A DNA stretch of 64,000 bases from the NCBI GenBank assembly GCA_022385755.1, contig MU278359.1, positions 186,001 through 250,000 of the forward strand. The letters are read 5' to 3'. This DNA comes from Trametopsis cervina. Its lineage: Eukaryota > Basidiomycota > Agaricomycetes > Polyporales > Irpicaceae. Under the pieces are notes generated by a model. The model worked only from the letters and a program-made list of their open reading frames with translations. It searched no databases and was not told where the DNA came from. Positions 44,595 to 57,326 of this stretch are shown piece after piece. The first letter of the stretch is position 1; each line of letters begins with the position of its first letter. The translations under genes were made by a program, and so were the position numbers.

Positions 44595-47041
44595 CTAAGC
44601 CCCTGGTACTCGGACGGTGTGATAGCCGTTACTTCCGTCCAGCTCCACAATCTCGCAGTCCAGCGGGTCTCCGTTCCCAATTTGTGTTTCCACGCACGTG
44701 AAGTCCATGGGCTAAGAAATATACCTCAAGTGAGAAGAGAACGCAGATGAACCGGATACACATGGAGCACTCACGCGGTCCAATGCAGCCATAGGGTGGT
44801 CTGTATAACGAAACGGCAATCTCGGGTAAGATAACTTAGACGGCTAGAAATCGAGTCTGAACTTACGCCAGGTGCCAGTATTGTACACTATGCCTTGTCC
44901 AGCCGAGGCAACGAATGCACGAAGATACCTCAGATCTGGTTTGTCTTCCGTCCCGTTAGGGGCCACTATCACCAGATATCTCTCCCCGGGCTTCTCAATC
45001 CCCTCATCAGACGACGATGCTCCCATAGGGATGAAGGCCTGGTTAGTAGCAGGGTGTCTTTCCAGAAGCTTCACCTCCCATAGTCCATGAGCAGTGAGCT
45101 CGATAGGCTTGCATCGGTATACAGACAGTCCAGTTGTTGCATTGGCATCCGCAGGATATGATGACTCCAAGAGGGCCAGCTTGTGGAACTTGACGGCAGT
45201 GCCCTGGTTCGCGCCAGTAATGCGCGTGGTGCGTGGCGATGGCACGGCATTCAAGTCGGTGTAGCCCTGAACGACTTTCCCAAACGGCGCGAAAGCTTCG
45301 GGGGTGAGTGTCAATGCAGGCAGGATGATAGAGCCGGTTACACCAGTGGGTGTGAAAGCGGAAGTTGTTGAAAGAGAAGTAGATGCGGTCGATTCAGCCG
45401 CCGTGCCTTCTACAGCAGGCGCAGAGATTCCCGACACCCCGCCTAACCGTCTCCCGAATACTCGAATGCGCTTGATGCCACCATCAGGATGGATAGTAAC
45501 TCTGATGTGGGTATAGGACGATTCCACGTTTTCCAGTTGGAAATGATGCTGCCGATGGGGCCCCAGCTTTGTCCTTGGTAAGATCTGAGTCCACTCCTGC
45601 TCTGGTACCCTGGGGATTAAATCGCGGCTGTTTATGGCGTGGATTTCGCAGGACTCCGGGAAGTTTCCCATAAAATGAGCCGTGTCTACTTCCGTGTGGG
45701 AGAGGAGACCTTCATCGCCACTTCGGTGGCGCCATTAGATATTATTATTGATGTCCGATCAAGGTCGGATTTGTGTAATGGTCGAAAGTAGCGTTCATCA
45801 GGGTGCATACTTGAGACCTCGCTACTAAAAGTACGAAGAAGTGCGACTCACAGTCTGATCACGACCCAGTCCTTGTGTCCTTGTTGTCGGCTACGTTTTG
45901 TCTCCCACCCGTCACCCATGTCCTTGCCTGGTCGGAGAACGTGGATCAGGCGAAGCTCGGTAACGTTTGAGATTACAGATCCTTACCGCGCCCTGGTAAA
46001 ATCAGGTTGGAGCCAATGCCGAAATGTTGGTCAGAAGTGTACACGACCCTGCCTCCCGCAAAGACATGGGCGAGGTCGAACACGGTCTCTAAATCCGATG
46101 GGAAAACGGGCGCAACGACGCCATATACTCTGAACCGGGCCTTGTGAAAATGTGTTAAGCCAGAAAATCCACAAGCGAGCCGGACTGCGCGCGACAGCTT
46201 ACAATGCCACCATCAGGATACATGCTTAGTTTTACATAGTTGACGCCCTCCGTTTGTGGCACTTTGAACAGGTGCCTCGAGCTGGGACCGAGATCTACAA
46301 CAGGTAGCAGTTGCTTCCACTAGGGTAACGGGATGAGCGCGATCGATATACATATACTAACTGAAATATCTGCTCACTCGGGAATCCTCGACATCCGGAT
46401 GGACGTCACCGGAAGAATACAGAACGTCAACAGACACCTGTGGTGCTTCGTTTCCTAAATGTATGTGTGAGAGATGCAAGCGATTTAGCCCTCAATATTT
46501 CCGCTTACCATTAAAATGGGTGGTGTCTACGTCAAAGCCAATTATAGCCCCAGGAGTCCCTAGTTTCAAGATGCACCTGTAGTAAACTCATGTGAGCACG
46601 CGGTGGGGGATATTACCGGTTAGACCGGATTATTATCAGCGTTACCAGTCGTGACTTGGATTATGTCGACGAGTCTCCCACCCACTGAACAGCGCACCCT
46701 TGGGTCCGAATTGTCCTTTCAGACTAGGCGCAGGCTATGAATATTTGAAGCAGGCGACAATCAGCAGCTGCAGCATCAAGAAGCCGACGGTGGTCGCATC
46801 CGTGGCAGAGATAGTACTTACCCCGACAAGCAACAAGTGGTGCGCTTCTGCAAAGAATTCGTCTGAGACTGAGCATATCTGCCCTCCAAGAGCGACGCTC
46901 GATAATTCTAGGAGATGTATGACAGATGGCCATCAGATCATGTGTTTCGTCAGCACAAGTGGAAATTGAACTCTATCACACACCAACAGAAGCCGAAAAG
47001 GTTTCCGCAAACCTCTCTAGGGGTATACGTTCGTAGGCCAT
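44595..47041 (-). CDS. Allantoicase fused to ureidoglycolate lyase
   Basis: Two consecutive steps of purine-nitrogen recovery: allantoate to ureidoglycolate, then to glyoxylate and urea. The small first exon starts at ATG 47041 ([19 protein letters not shown]). It splices to [45 protein letters not shown], then the second allantoicase repeat [40 protein letters not shown] and [40 protein letters not shown] Ser/Thr/Ala linker (about 45440-45340) leads into ureidoglycolate lyase: [59 protein letters not shown], and finally [28 protein letters not shown] with TAG at 44595-44597. The lyase part continues in the same open frame as the allantoicase C-terminus (45671-44844). About nine introns. Confidence 0.92.
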
Positions 47042-47836
47042 ATCGTAAAGCGGGCAAGGTTTCACTTTCGCGTTGCAGAGTGCGTATTGCAGTTGTTCTT
47101 CGAGTCAAAATAACAGTCGGAGTATACCGTCCGATAGAGAAAAGCGCCGCCTCGATTGTCCGTATGTCGTCTAGTAGATAGTGCTTATCGCGGATCAGGG
47201 TCTCCCGCCAGCGGATCAATCCTAAGTGCAAATAGCCATCTAGGGCTGCGTTGGCAGAATATGGCTATGAAAAATGAGAACTCATGGTTGAAGAGAATCA
47301 GAAAGCCCTAGTTGCGGTCGACGTCGTGGCGCAAGGGGTTGAGCGCGAGCGCGCAAAGCGCACAGCGCTGGGGCGGAGATTATATCGGGAAGTAGCCTAT
47401 GTTTGGCAGGTGTACTATAGTACATGGAGTACGATGAGTTCTGCCAATTGGCAGCTGTGCAGAATTCAAATTGATTGCCACAACCACCATAAGTGAGCGG
47501 ACGACTAAGACTATCCACCGGTTGAAGTCCGTATGTCGCATACACAGCACAATCAGGGTACATATGTGTCCCAATGCCGCCCCTATAAGCATAGCGCGGT
47601 GATAGTTGGGTTCCAGGTAGCACTTCGTTGATGCGTTACAATCATACTGAGCGCAAAGTTCGGGTTGGACGGCAAACACAAATATAGCTAGACCTATACA
47701 ACATCATACAGGTATCCTATTTGATCTGAGGGGCGAAACAACAAGGGTGAGAGCAACAACTGTGATACAGATGACATATGACAAGTAGAATACATATCTA
47801 TAAAGCCGGTTTCTTATACTTGACTTTATTCAATTT
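47042..47836. other. Intergenic between allantoicase-fusion promoter and MRI1 3' end
   Basis: About 800 bp; promoter of the allantoicase fusion near 47050-47300. Short open frames have no recognisable content. Confidence 0.45.
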
Positions 47837-49321
47837 TTATACAATTTTGCTGAGGTCAAAGCGCGAGCTACCAGGTTCTTTGACAGCCACTCCTTTCTCG
47901 GTCACAATGGCGGTGATGAGGTCCGCGGGTGTCACATCGAAACTGGGGTTGTACACGCCTTCCAGACCCTCAGGCGTTACCATCACGGTAGCCTGTGCTT
48001 TTACGCCATCTGTATTGGTTTGAAACGGATAGACAGCGCCTCGAACCAAGCACGCTTCTAAAGGAGGACGATGTTCGATAGGAATGCTACAAACAATATT
48101 GTGAGGAAAAGGTAAGAAAATACATTGGGGCGACATACCCGGAGCCGTCCTCCACATCGAGGTCAACAGTGCTGACCGGAGCAACCACAATGAAGGGAAT
48201 GTTGTGGCGCGCGGCCAGGACAGCCGCGTTGTACGTCCCGATCTTTGAAATACAGGTGAATTAGGGGATGTCTAGTATCCTAAGAGTCGGACTGACCTTG
48301 TTTGCAGTATCTCCGTTTCTTGCTATCCGATCTGCCCCTACAGCTGTCCGGAGGTAAGACATAAGACTTGATGTGGTGGAAGGAACTGGACATACCGATC
48401 GCTGCGATGTTGTGGTGCTGGAACAAGGAGCCTACCATGCTATCACACAGCATGACACTGGGGATCTGTAGAGACAGTAGCTCATGCGCTGTAAGCCTAA
48501 GGACATTTGCCTCAGCAAGAAGCTCGAAAACGTACAAATGAACTATGCCTACCGCGAGCCCTGATGATAAGGGGTGGACTGCGTGAAATATGCCGTTTGG
48601 AGCTTCCCTGTTTCATGCAGATACGTTATAAGGCCAAGTGCAGTACCGTATCCCTACAGAATGTGGTGAATGCTGGATAGCGGATTGTGAGGGGAGCCAA
48701 GGACGTACGGAGGTAGCCAAAGAACCCGTGTTGCATACGGTCATAACATTCAGGTTTGTCCCCGATCCGCCCTTCTGCTTGACCTGATCTACCAACCATT
48801 CACCGCCCCACTTTGACATCGTTTTGTTGCGTAACAGATCCTCATCGTCGATAGCCTGCCCCTCTGCGACCAGTTCTTGCGCGACAGTTTTAGCATCTTT
48901 TCCTGCGTCAATTCCTGCGTGCAAGGTCTTCGCCAGACGCCTAGTAGCAGCGCCAAGGTTTACGGCAGTTGGACGAGCGGTATATAGGTATTCGAGCTTA
49001 GGTTCAACGTATTCTTTCAGAGCTGCCGTAGACCCTAGGGAACTCGGAGGCGGATCCTGTTGCAATGCGCGAGACAGATCCGACGCCAGCGAGAGTGCCG
49101 CTAGAGATGCAATGGCTGGTGCACCGCGAATCTGTTGTGTAAGAACCGTGTAAGACACCACTAAGCGTAGACTATTACATTGGTACCTTCATCGACTTGA
49201 TTGCATCGTGCGCCTCCTCAATTGTGTTGATCGGCAGGAATTCTACGGTATGGGGCAGCAGTAGCTGGTTTACAATCTCAATCTTGCCGCCTTCAGTCCG
49301 TATCGATGTCAGAGCAACCAT
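47837..49321 (-). CDS. MRI1: Methylthioribose-1-phosphate isomerase
   Basis: Methionine salvage enzyme converting methylthioribose-1-phosphate to methylthioribulose-1-phosphate. ATG at 49321 ([23 protein letters not shown]). Family motifs in order: [16 protein letters not shown] (about 49130), [31 protein letters not shown] (candidate catalytic Cys), [38 protein letters not shown] (candidate catalytic Asp), [21 protein letters not shown] and [23 protein letters not shown]. It ends RFDLSKIV, stop 47837-47839. Split by about six short introns; full family length. Confidence 0.95.
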
Positions 49322-49781
49322 AGTAGCCTGCAGTGAAAATTGTATAGTCGTGGTTCGGGACGTGGCTGAAAGACGCCCAGTTTTACTCAAGATTGACCAG
49401 GATAGAAGCGATCAGATCATCTGAACGTAAGTTGCGTGCTGCTATTTAGCCCCCAGCTTGTTGAGATTGATTCCCTACCGGATGGTGTATTCATTCAGCT
49501 TTTTGGAAGGTTAGTCGTATTGTAACGTACGTTTCGTCTCTGAACTGTACACGAAAACTCGGTGTTGGCCAGCCGCGGCACGGAGATCCGATCGGGCGCA
49601 GTACTTAAACGCCCGAGCTGATTCAGAAGGCTGCGATCATGAAGGGGTCGCTAAATCACATGCAACTGGCTTGCTTGTGCCACAGTGACAATACTTCCAA
49701 ACCTTGTCTGCGGGCGCAACGACGTGCAATGGCGCTGCTACTGCTCTTGATCTCTGACCCTCACTACAACTTCCACTATAC
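49322..49781. promoter_or_regulatory. Divergent promoter region, MRI1 / alpha-beta hydrolase
   Basis: 460 bp between two divergent start codons, so it must serve both genes. No clear TATA box is seen on either side. Confidence 0.45.
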
Positions 49782-52700
49782 ATGATAGACCATCTGTTTG
49801 GTCGCCCAAGTCCATCATGGAAAAGGTTGCAGGTGCGTCGTCTACCGCCATGTGATGGCAACGTCGACTCGACATCAATTCATTTTCAGGTGTTTCTTGT
49901 CATCGTTTTCTGGTTCTGGCGGATACTTCATGGTAATCCCGGCGGGCCTCGAATATTGTGGCTGCGGCGCGTGAATCGGATTCTACGTGAGCCCTTTCGC
50001 AACGTCAATCGCTGATGGGCTGACGTCAATTGTTTTGCATGCAGAACGTTTTACGCCATGGCAACTCATAGTCAGCACTCTGACCGGAGTATATGCTGCT
50101 CGGAACATTGACAAGATCCTCGGACTAGGATGTACGCCTTTAATTCAGGTCATTACACTACACAGTTCTTATAAATTCTGTAGCACCCGAACCGCTCGCT
50201 AACCTGGTCAGTATTTCGTACCAGCTTCGCCTGTCCAGATGTACGGACTGAGATTTTTCTAGTACTCCTCGAATTATTATCGAGCGACATGGATCAACAC
50301 AGGCCTAGATGCAGGGTTTGCGACTGCAATGACCATCCGCCCAAAGTGGCTGAAGGATATTTGTTCCATCATATTCTCCGTTTATTATATAATTTATGCC
50401 ACAGAAGCGGACGAGAAGGTTAGTGTCAGGCTCGATAATCATCTTGACATCCGGTGCTTACTCTCCGTCGGCACAGCTTCGACGTTTCCGCGCGGTTCCC
50501 ACAGTAGAGATGCTGCGCACGACTTGGGAGAAGACTTCCAACCCATACGTAAGTCCACGCGTGTACCGACATGATACTGAGTAACTACTGATATCCCATT
50601 CGCAATACAGATGCGCGCCCTTGCAGGTCTCCCACGCATGACTGTTCGTCGCAAATTGCTTTTGCCTCGTCCGACAGATTCAGGGTATCAGCGCCCCATC
50701 ACAGCATGGCTCTTCTTTGCCCCTCCTGAGCACCTTCTGTCTCGGGCGACAGAGCTGATCCTTGACTTCCCTGGCGGAGGCTTCATCTCGATGACTCCTG
50801 AACATCACGAAGATCGTTTGCGCATGTGGGCTGTACGCACAGGAAAGCCGGTGTTATCCATCGAGTATGGGAAAGCTCCCGAATGTATGTGCATTCACAC
50901 CATAGAAATATTTGCGTGTGAAGAGATCCACGTGTACTCAGGCTGACAGAGCATTTCTCTCACATTGCAGATCCATATCCATTTGCAATAGACGAGTGTT
51001 TCGATGTTTACAGAACACTTGTCGCGACATCAGGCCAGATAATTGGGATGTCCGGCGTAAAGATGGACACAATATTTACTGGAGACTCTGCGTAAGTATA
51101 GTCATTGAGCGTTGGAGGGTGGCAAGTCAGCATCCTGACACACATATCTATCTTGCAGTGGTGCCCATATCGCAGTCGCCGTTATGATTAAGATCCTTGA
51201 GACTCAGTTAACCGTTCCTCATCCACTCGCCCTGCAACTGAACTACGCTGCTCTGGATTTCAACTATTCATCCTGGATGACACCCGCGAACCTCAGAGTT
51301 CTCCAATCGGAACAGTCTTCAGGAAATCTAAAGGGTCTCGCGGAGCAAAAGGATCACTTCAAGCACGTCAGCCCACTCTCAATGGTCGGTGACCGCAGGC
51401 CACTGCGCCGTCGGAGAAGCTGGAGAGATGCATTCCGTACATTAACCTCTCCCGTGCAAGAACGGCCACCCTTACTGCGACAACGGGTGACAACGCCGTC
51501 AGTGCCTACAATGAAGCAAAGAAGTAATGCGAGATCGAATGGAAATGGGCAGCTAACGCATCATGTCTCGGAACATGGAGAAGAGGCTGGAAGCATGGCG
51601 GACGAGGAGAACGAAGCAGACCTTAACGGGATTCCAGAGGAAGAGAAACCCATTCGGGCCCGGGTACGATTCAACCCACTTGTGGATGAGGTCCAGTCGC
51701 CAGAGGCGTCGATAAACCAGTACCAGGAGGAATCAGAGTCCTCTTCTGAGACCGTCAAGGGGGAGACGTCACAGGCAGAGCCGCCGCTGGGTACGCGCCT
51801 GACAATGACGAGCCGAACAGGCTACTTCCAGGACAGAATAATTTCTCCTAGCATGGTGAGTTCGGTTATGTTTCATTGTAGCGCTGTTCTTTATGATGAT
51901 ACCTCCAATCTCGCGCTTGACGCCGTGTTGCGTAACGTCATCGGCTCACCTGCTCCCTTACAGATGCGTGCTATGGCAATCCTGTTTATTGGCCCACATC
52001 GCAACCCAGATTTTGCGTCCGATTACCATCTTTCACCTGTGCTCGCCCCGAGCCACCTCTTGGCCAAATTCCCACCACTGCTGATGACTTGTGGAGAGAA
52101 AGATCCTTTCGTGGATGATACGGTTATCTTTGCTGGCCGAGTCCGCGAGGCGAAGCGGGCGAGACGAAAGGAGCTGGCTGAAACGTTGGCAGGGAAGAAT
52201 GCGATGTATGGAGAACACCTACGGATGAGCCTAAACGACGATCTGCACCAGGACGAGACATCATTTCGCAGGATGAAGCGTGAGCTACACGAGCTGTCAT
52301 CTCAGACCGAAGAGGACTGGGTGCAGATGCACATCTTCACCGATTGGAGCCATGGTTACATGCAAATGGGTCCGCTGATGAAGGAGGCTCGCATTGTCAT
52401 CAACGACTTGGCGGACTGGATGGATAGTATCTTCGTGGGCCAGCGTGGCAGTGGTGGTAGGAAGCTGAACATGATCAACACTGGCGCATCCTGGAGACAA
52501 CAGAAGCGTTTCCCTGCATCGACACCCATGACATCTGAGACGGAGCTAGATACGGAAACGGACGACGTGCTCACCTTCTCCACTAAGAGGAAGCAATCGC
52601 CCTTCCGCGGATCGGGCGATTTCAACTCCCCGGGGTCTCGCAGGAAATCCTCGCCACACAAGACCAGCGGCGATTTCTCTCGCCACGGGGGACGAGAAGG

Positions 52701-52986
52701 TGTCGAGGACTCGACGGCCGGTGCGCGAGCACGTACACATTCACCTGCGGCCGCGATATGCAACGCGGATGGTTCTAGTGGGGGGACGCTGGCAATGGTG
52801 CAAGGGGTGTTGCCTCTGCAGCAACGGCACACGACGCCTACGCAGACGCATGGTAGTGGCGGCATGAAGGTTGGGTCGCCAAAGGGCGGCCAAACGATCA
52901 CGGAATCTGAGCTGATGCGCCGACGCCGGTTGTTGGATTCGCATCTGATTCAAAGCGACACAAGCAAGACCAGCGATACCGCGTAG
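49782..52986 (+). CDS. HSL-type alpha/beta hydrolase (lipase/esterase family) with N-terminal membrane segment and disordered tail
   Basis: ATG at 49782 (MIDHLFGRPSPSWKRLQ) splices (donor GTGCGT, acceptor TTTCAG) to a hydrophobic membrane segment, VFLVIVFWFWRILHG. The hydrolase domain shows an oxyanion-hole motif ELILDFPGGGFISM (PGGG rather than HGGG), the nucleophile elbow GDSAGAHIAVAV (GDSAG; intron after GAC TCT GC near 51091), the acid region LLMTCGEKDPFVDDTVIF and the His loop DWSHGYMQMGPL (about 52350). A Lys/Arg/Glu-rich insertion separates the latter two, and a long acidic, Ser-rich insertion (51390-51830) follows the nucleophile. The C-terminal 180 residues are disordered, with an SGDF..RRKSSP-type duplication. 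A putative 108-bp intron (51856-51963) is in frame and stop-free. Likely an ER- or lipid-droplet-associated esterase; the substrate is unknown. TAG 52984-52986. Confidence 0.88.
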
Positions 52987-54016
52987 TCACCGAGGAGATG
53001 GTGTGATGCTCACTTTGCTCAAGTAGTCCGATTTTTTCCGGTCATGGTGGGGGTGTATGGACAGTTGGCCGAATACTGCATCCCGGGAGGCGAAGTGAAG
53101 GCGCGGGACGTTAGCGGGGTTATTCAGGCTAGAAGGCGCAGTGGAAAGTGCTGTGCCGACGGGGATTAAGCTCATCGACAAGGTTATCAGCACGACTCCA
53201 TGCGCCTACTGTGGCGGGCAGGAGCGGGCGGTCGATCACCTGTACTGTATCTTTAGGGGCGTCGGTCCAGACTGGATATGAACATTAATTTGCAACAGAT
53301 GGTTGATCAAGGTACCGTAGCTGCCAGGAGAAACATGTAAATATAAAAAAAGGCTAGAGCGGGAGGGTGAAACTCTAAACAGATGGAGAGCTAACAGTAT
53401 CATGGCGGAAGAGAGGACGATAGGCCGGGGTATACGGAGCGCGGCGGTGAGGTGGTGTGGCCAATTGAGATTAACTGGTGGGCAGTGGGTGGGCGAAAGA
53501 TGGTTGGGAAGTGTCGTACCTCGATGGCCTCGCGGAAAATATGGGTATAAACCACACGGAAAGGACAAACATCCGACGTGGTGGTGGCTGGGGGTCCGAG
53601 AACGTGATGGGACTGCCTTTCTAGGCCGACGGTCAGCAACCCGCGAACCCCGGACAGCACGGTCTTGTTTCGTCCTCCTCGGCGTCTTTGTGCCCACCAA
53701 GGGTCATCTCAGATTCAAGTAAGATCCATTGATCTACAGTGCCCGGGGCGAGAAAGAGACCAATAATCACGCAGAGCGCTCTGTCCCCGGCCATGCATCC
53801 TCGCAGGTTTATAAAGCCCTGGTCCCATCCGCTCTCACCTTTCAGCACAACCTCATCGCCACCCCTCGTACCACACAACAGCGCTCAGGCATCGCTGTGC
53901 AACGGAACACAGTGCATTGTAGATCTCTCGCCACTCCCCAAGCCGCCCGCGCAAGAGACCATACCCTTGTTTGAATTCCTCTCACCTAAGCACTCTAATC
54001 TTCAGGCGTCAACCCT
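52987..54016. other. Intergenic with promoter of the zinc-finger gene
   Basis: About 1 kb. TATAAAG at 53810-53816 lies about 200 bp upstream of the zinc-finger ATG and is a plausible TATA box. Open frames around 53240-53720 on both strands are compositionally odd and show no family resemblance. Confidence 0.5.
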
Positions 54017-55439
54017 ATGGAAGTCGACAGTAGAATGCACGCGGCGCCCTTCCTTCCTACTTATCCTCAACACATCTATGATTCGCTCACACTCTCCTCT
54101 CGAGATTTCTATCCCCTCAACTCCCAGCCTGTGAACTCGCACTCCTACATGTCGTCCTCGCACGGCACTCATCAGAGCCTGCCTTCGTCCCACGGCTACA
54201 ATGCCTACGTCGCAGGCGGGATCGGAGGCCGCTTCAGAGGCGATCCCTCGCAATACAGCGGGGCAGTCCAGTCTTCAATGCAGATGAACATGCACAGTCA
54301 GGCCTCAAGCAGTCATCGGTATTCTGGCACCACGCATCTCCATCCCTCCCCGTCCCTGCATAGCCATAGCCATGTCTCGCAGCACTCGAGCTCGGGGAGT
54401 AACATGCATTCGCAGTCACTCCCAGGCCTGGGACAACACCACCCACATCAATCTGTGGCGTCGTCCTCGCAATCGCTACAAATGCCACAAAATGTGTCCA
54501 TCATGCCGACAAGCAGCGCCCGCCGCGAGACCCGACGAAGCCCGCTCGGTGGTGAAGCCGAGCGCGCTCCGCAGGCTGCCTATCTGTATGAGCAATCGCG
54601 TATGATGCCCTCTTCCCCGTCCCTTTCACTGGTCTCTTCATGGGCGAACATGGGCTCGTCGTCATCGTCATCAACATCATCCGGAACACGGCTGCCTCCG
54701 ATTCTGCAAGTCGAAAAGCAGCAGGTCACCACAAGCGCAACGCAGGCGGCGAGCGCAAGCCGTAGACGTAACGAAGCCAACTTCCAATGTCCTGTCCCTG
54801 GCTGCGGAAGTACGTTCACTCGTCGCTTCAACCTCCGAGGTAAGCACCGTCATTCGCGCGCGCTGAACCGCCCTGATCTCATGACCCCGCCTTTCTAGGG
54901 CATCTGCGGTCACACACCGAGGAAAGGCCCTTCATCTGTGAGTGGCCTGGTTGTGGCAAGGGCTTTGCGCGGCAGCATGATTGCAAGTGAGTGCTCGATT
55001 ACCGAGACCTCCGCTCCCCCATCTCTGACTGTGGCATATTGTTATCCAGGCGACATCAAGCGCTTCATGCGACGCGATCACAGACATCAAACGTCTGCCA
55101 AGGTTGTGGGAAAACATTCAGTCGACTAGACGCCCTCAATGTAAGCTCGACGCTTTTTCGCCCAAGCCGGTTGTGCTCATGATCTCCCTTCGCCTTTCGC
55201 TTTACTTTCCTCCGGATTGATCTGCACAGCGGCACTGTGAGTACACCGTTCACAGCTTTTCAATCGTATCGTTGACACTGAATCTGTCCATTGCAGTACG
55301 ATCAGAAGGCGGTGTCGAATGCAAACAGACTGCGGACGCGGTCGCGATTGCAGCTCGCTTGAGCCCGGAGGAGGACTGGGAGGGCCAGAGCAACGCTTCT
55401 GGTCCTGCCTCGGACCGAAAGGCCTCGCCTCCCCAGTAA
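54017..55439 (+). CDS. C2H2 zinc-finger transcription factor
   Basis: ATG at 54017 ([17 protein letters not shown]). The N-terminal 240 residues are Ser/His/Gln-rich and disordered. Three zinc fingers follow: [23 protein letters not shown] (split by an intron after CTCCGAG), [23 protein letters not shown], and [26 protein letters not shown], the last with a C2HC-like end. A TGERPF-like linker (TEERPF) joins fingers 1 and 2. The third finger is built from a 7-nt microexon (55230-55236). The tail is short and ends DRKASPPQ with TAA at 55437-55439. The arrangement is common in fungal DNA-binding regulators; the target is unknown. Confidence 0.9.
55230..55236 (+). other. Predicted 7-nt microexon in the zinc-finger gene
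   Basis: CGGCACT is bounded by GCACAG on the left and GTGAGT on the right. Upstream exon ..GACGCCCTCAAT ends at a GTAAGC donor; the downstream exon begins TACGATCAGAAGG after TTGCAG. Joining gives [15 protein letters not shown], so this exon supplies Arg, the zinc-ligand His and the first base of Leu. Confidence 0.8.
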
Positions 55440-57326
55440 TTCACGTCCCTTCACGTTATAATGAGTGTATGTACACACGTCCGTTAACCGGACTCGATAC
55501 CAGTGTAGTCTAGGTTTTTATGTCTACACATTTGTATTTATTGCAGAGGATTAGTCTAGCCATGTAGAACAATTTTCACACCGTCTCTCCTGATCGAATT
55601 TCTGTTGCATGGAGCAGCCAGCGTGATACGGGTGAGTATCATCCGGTAGACACCGACGCCGTAATTGCCTGGTGGTTCCTCGTGAGAGGTCTATGACGGA
55701 TCGTCATGAAACACATCTTTTCCCTTCGCAGCGACGGCACTAAACCGACCACAGTTGATTATTTCGCAAAGTGGTACGCCACCGAGCCCAAAGGCCCAAA
55801 ATGGCAGTTGTAGAGGAAAGCCATCACTTGCCCCAAGACGCCCGTTGACAGTGTCTCTGCAGGTGTACTCAGTATCCGGTCACGCTTGTCATTCGTATGA
55901 ATTCGCCGAATCAGTGGCCATCGCATTTACAGCGACCTGCGGCTCGATTAGGCAGGCGTCAAGGTAAGCAATGCAGTCCCTTTCTCACCCATGTTTATTT
56001 CATCTGAGCTGCGTGCGAATACGCTCACAGGCATCCTCCGAGGGGTTTCGCATCAGATATAGACGGAGTGACAGCCTTCCGGCATTGACAGAGTGGGCCA
56101 GAAAAGAAGGCGCAACGGCACCTTGCGCGCGGGAGCAGGCTTCCGAAGCGCGATGACATACCGTCCTGCCCGAGGCTATCGCGCCCTGCGTCATGCGCCT
56201 CGCCGCTGATACAATAGCCACGTAAAGCATATAAACACTGCCGGGGAATTCTCTCTCCCTACGCAGCATGATGCGACGTCGCGGCGGAGACTCGATCTGC
56301 CGTCCAGCGAGGCTGGCCGGGATGTTTTGGTGGCTGCTAGAACGCGGTTCGTAGTGAGTACGGCAAATATACCATGGCGAACGAGGCTATAGAGCGCCAT
56401 CTCTTTCCGTTGGCTCTTGACGGCGGAACTGCAGAGACACAAAGTGATCATCAGGGATAAGTGCAGGGTTGATATGGATACCCTGATAGGAATCGGGTTA
56501 ACGTGCAAAAGCAGGCCGATGCGACCTGAGTATCACGGTTGCTTCATCAATGCTCGAAACGCGTTGTGTTTCGACTTTGCATATCACCGTCCAGGTTAGG
56601 TAAACGGAGCGGAGGATGTTGTGTGCCAAAAAAAAAATACCGGGTCAGCCGCTGCATCTAAATTCAGACGGTTAGAAAGCCGTCTCGTATGTTCAGTAAG
56701 CTTGGGAAGCTTCTCCGTCCGTTGTTGCTCTGCTGTGGAGGGGTTTCCGTTAACTATGAATGCTAGCATCTCCGGCGGAACAAGAAAGGACGCAACAAGT
56801 CGTAGGACCGGGGTTGTTTCCTTCCTTGAATGCAACATGGGCGTACCAAAACCAGATGATTGTTTAGTTAAAAAGTGGCGCAATGATACAACACGACAAC
56901 AGAGTGGAAGTGAACAAGAAGAGCAGTGTCGTATCTGCTGACGACCCTCGCAATGACTTGTCAATTTCGTCACGGTCACAGCAGGCGTTGTGGCGTTCGT
57001 TTAGCCGAAATGGCAGGCCACAAGGCTCAAACCCTGGCAACAGCAGACCGGTAAGTTACGACGTGCCGAAACGTAAGGGGATAGAAAGAGGTTGCACAGC
57101 TCGGTGTTGTATTGTGTTGTCTACTTGCAGGCTCCAAATAGCCCAGACACGATGAATACCATCTTAGAGCATCGCGCTGACTAAGCTTTATAAAACAATC
57201 ACGTGTAACGTACGACCGCACTGTTGCCGCCCATTATGGGAGCGGTAAGGCAAGTCGGCTTGGGGGTATGGACCGGTGCAGAACCTCTGCACTTAGACTC
57301 ATACAACGACTGTCATCTCAACCACC
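55440..57326. other. Gene-poor region between zinc-finger gene and PEX5
   Basis: About 1.9 kb with no recognisable protein or RNA gene. It contains splice-like motifs and short open frames around 55700-56200 but nothing that assembles into a known family. A 10-A run lies near 56628. The proximal part is the PEX5 promoter. Confidence 0.45.

Noticed and set aside
53236..53722. Overlapping open frames on both strands between hydrolase and zinc-finger genes
   Set aside because: Arg/Pro/Ser-rich translations without domains; both strands open by composition.
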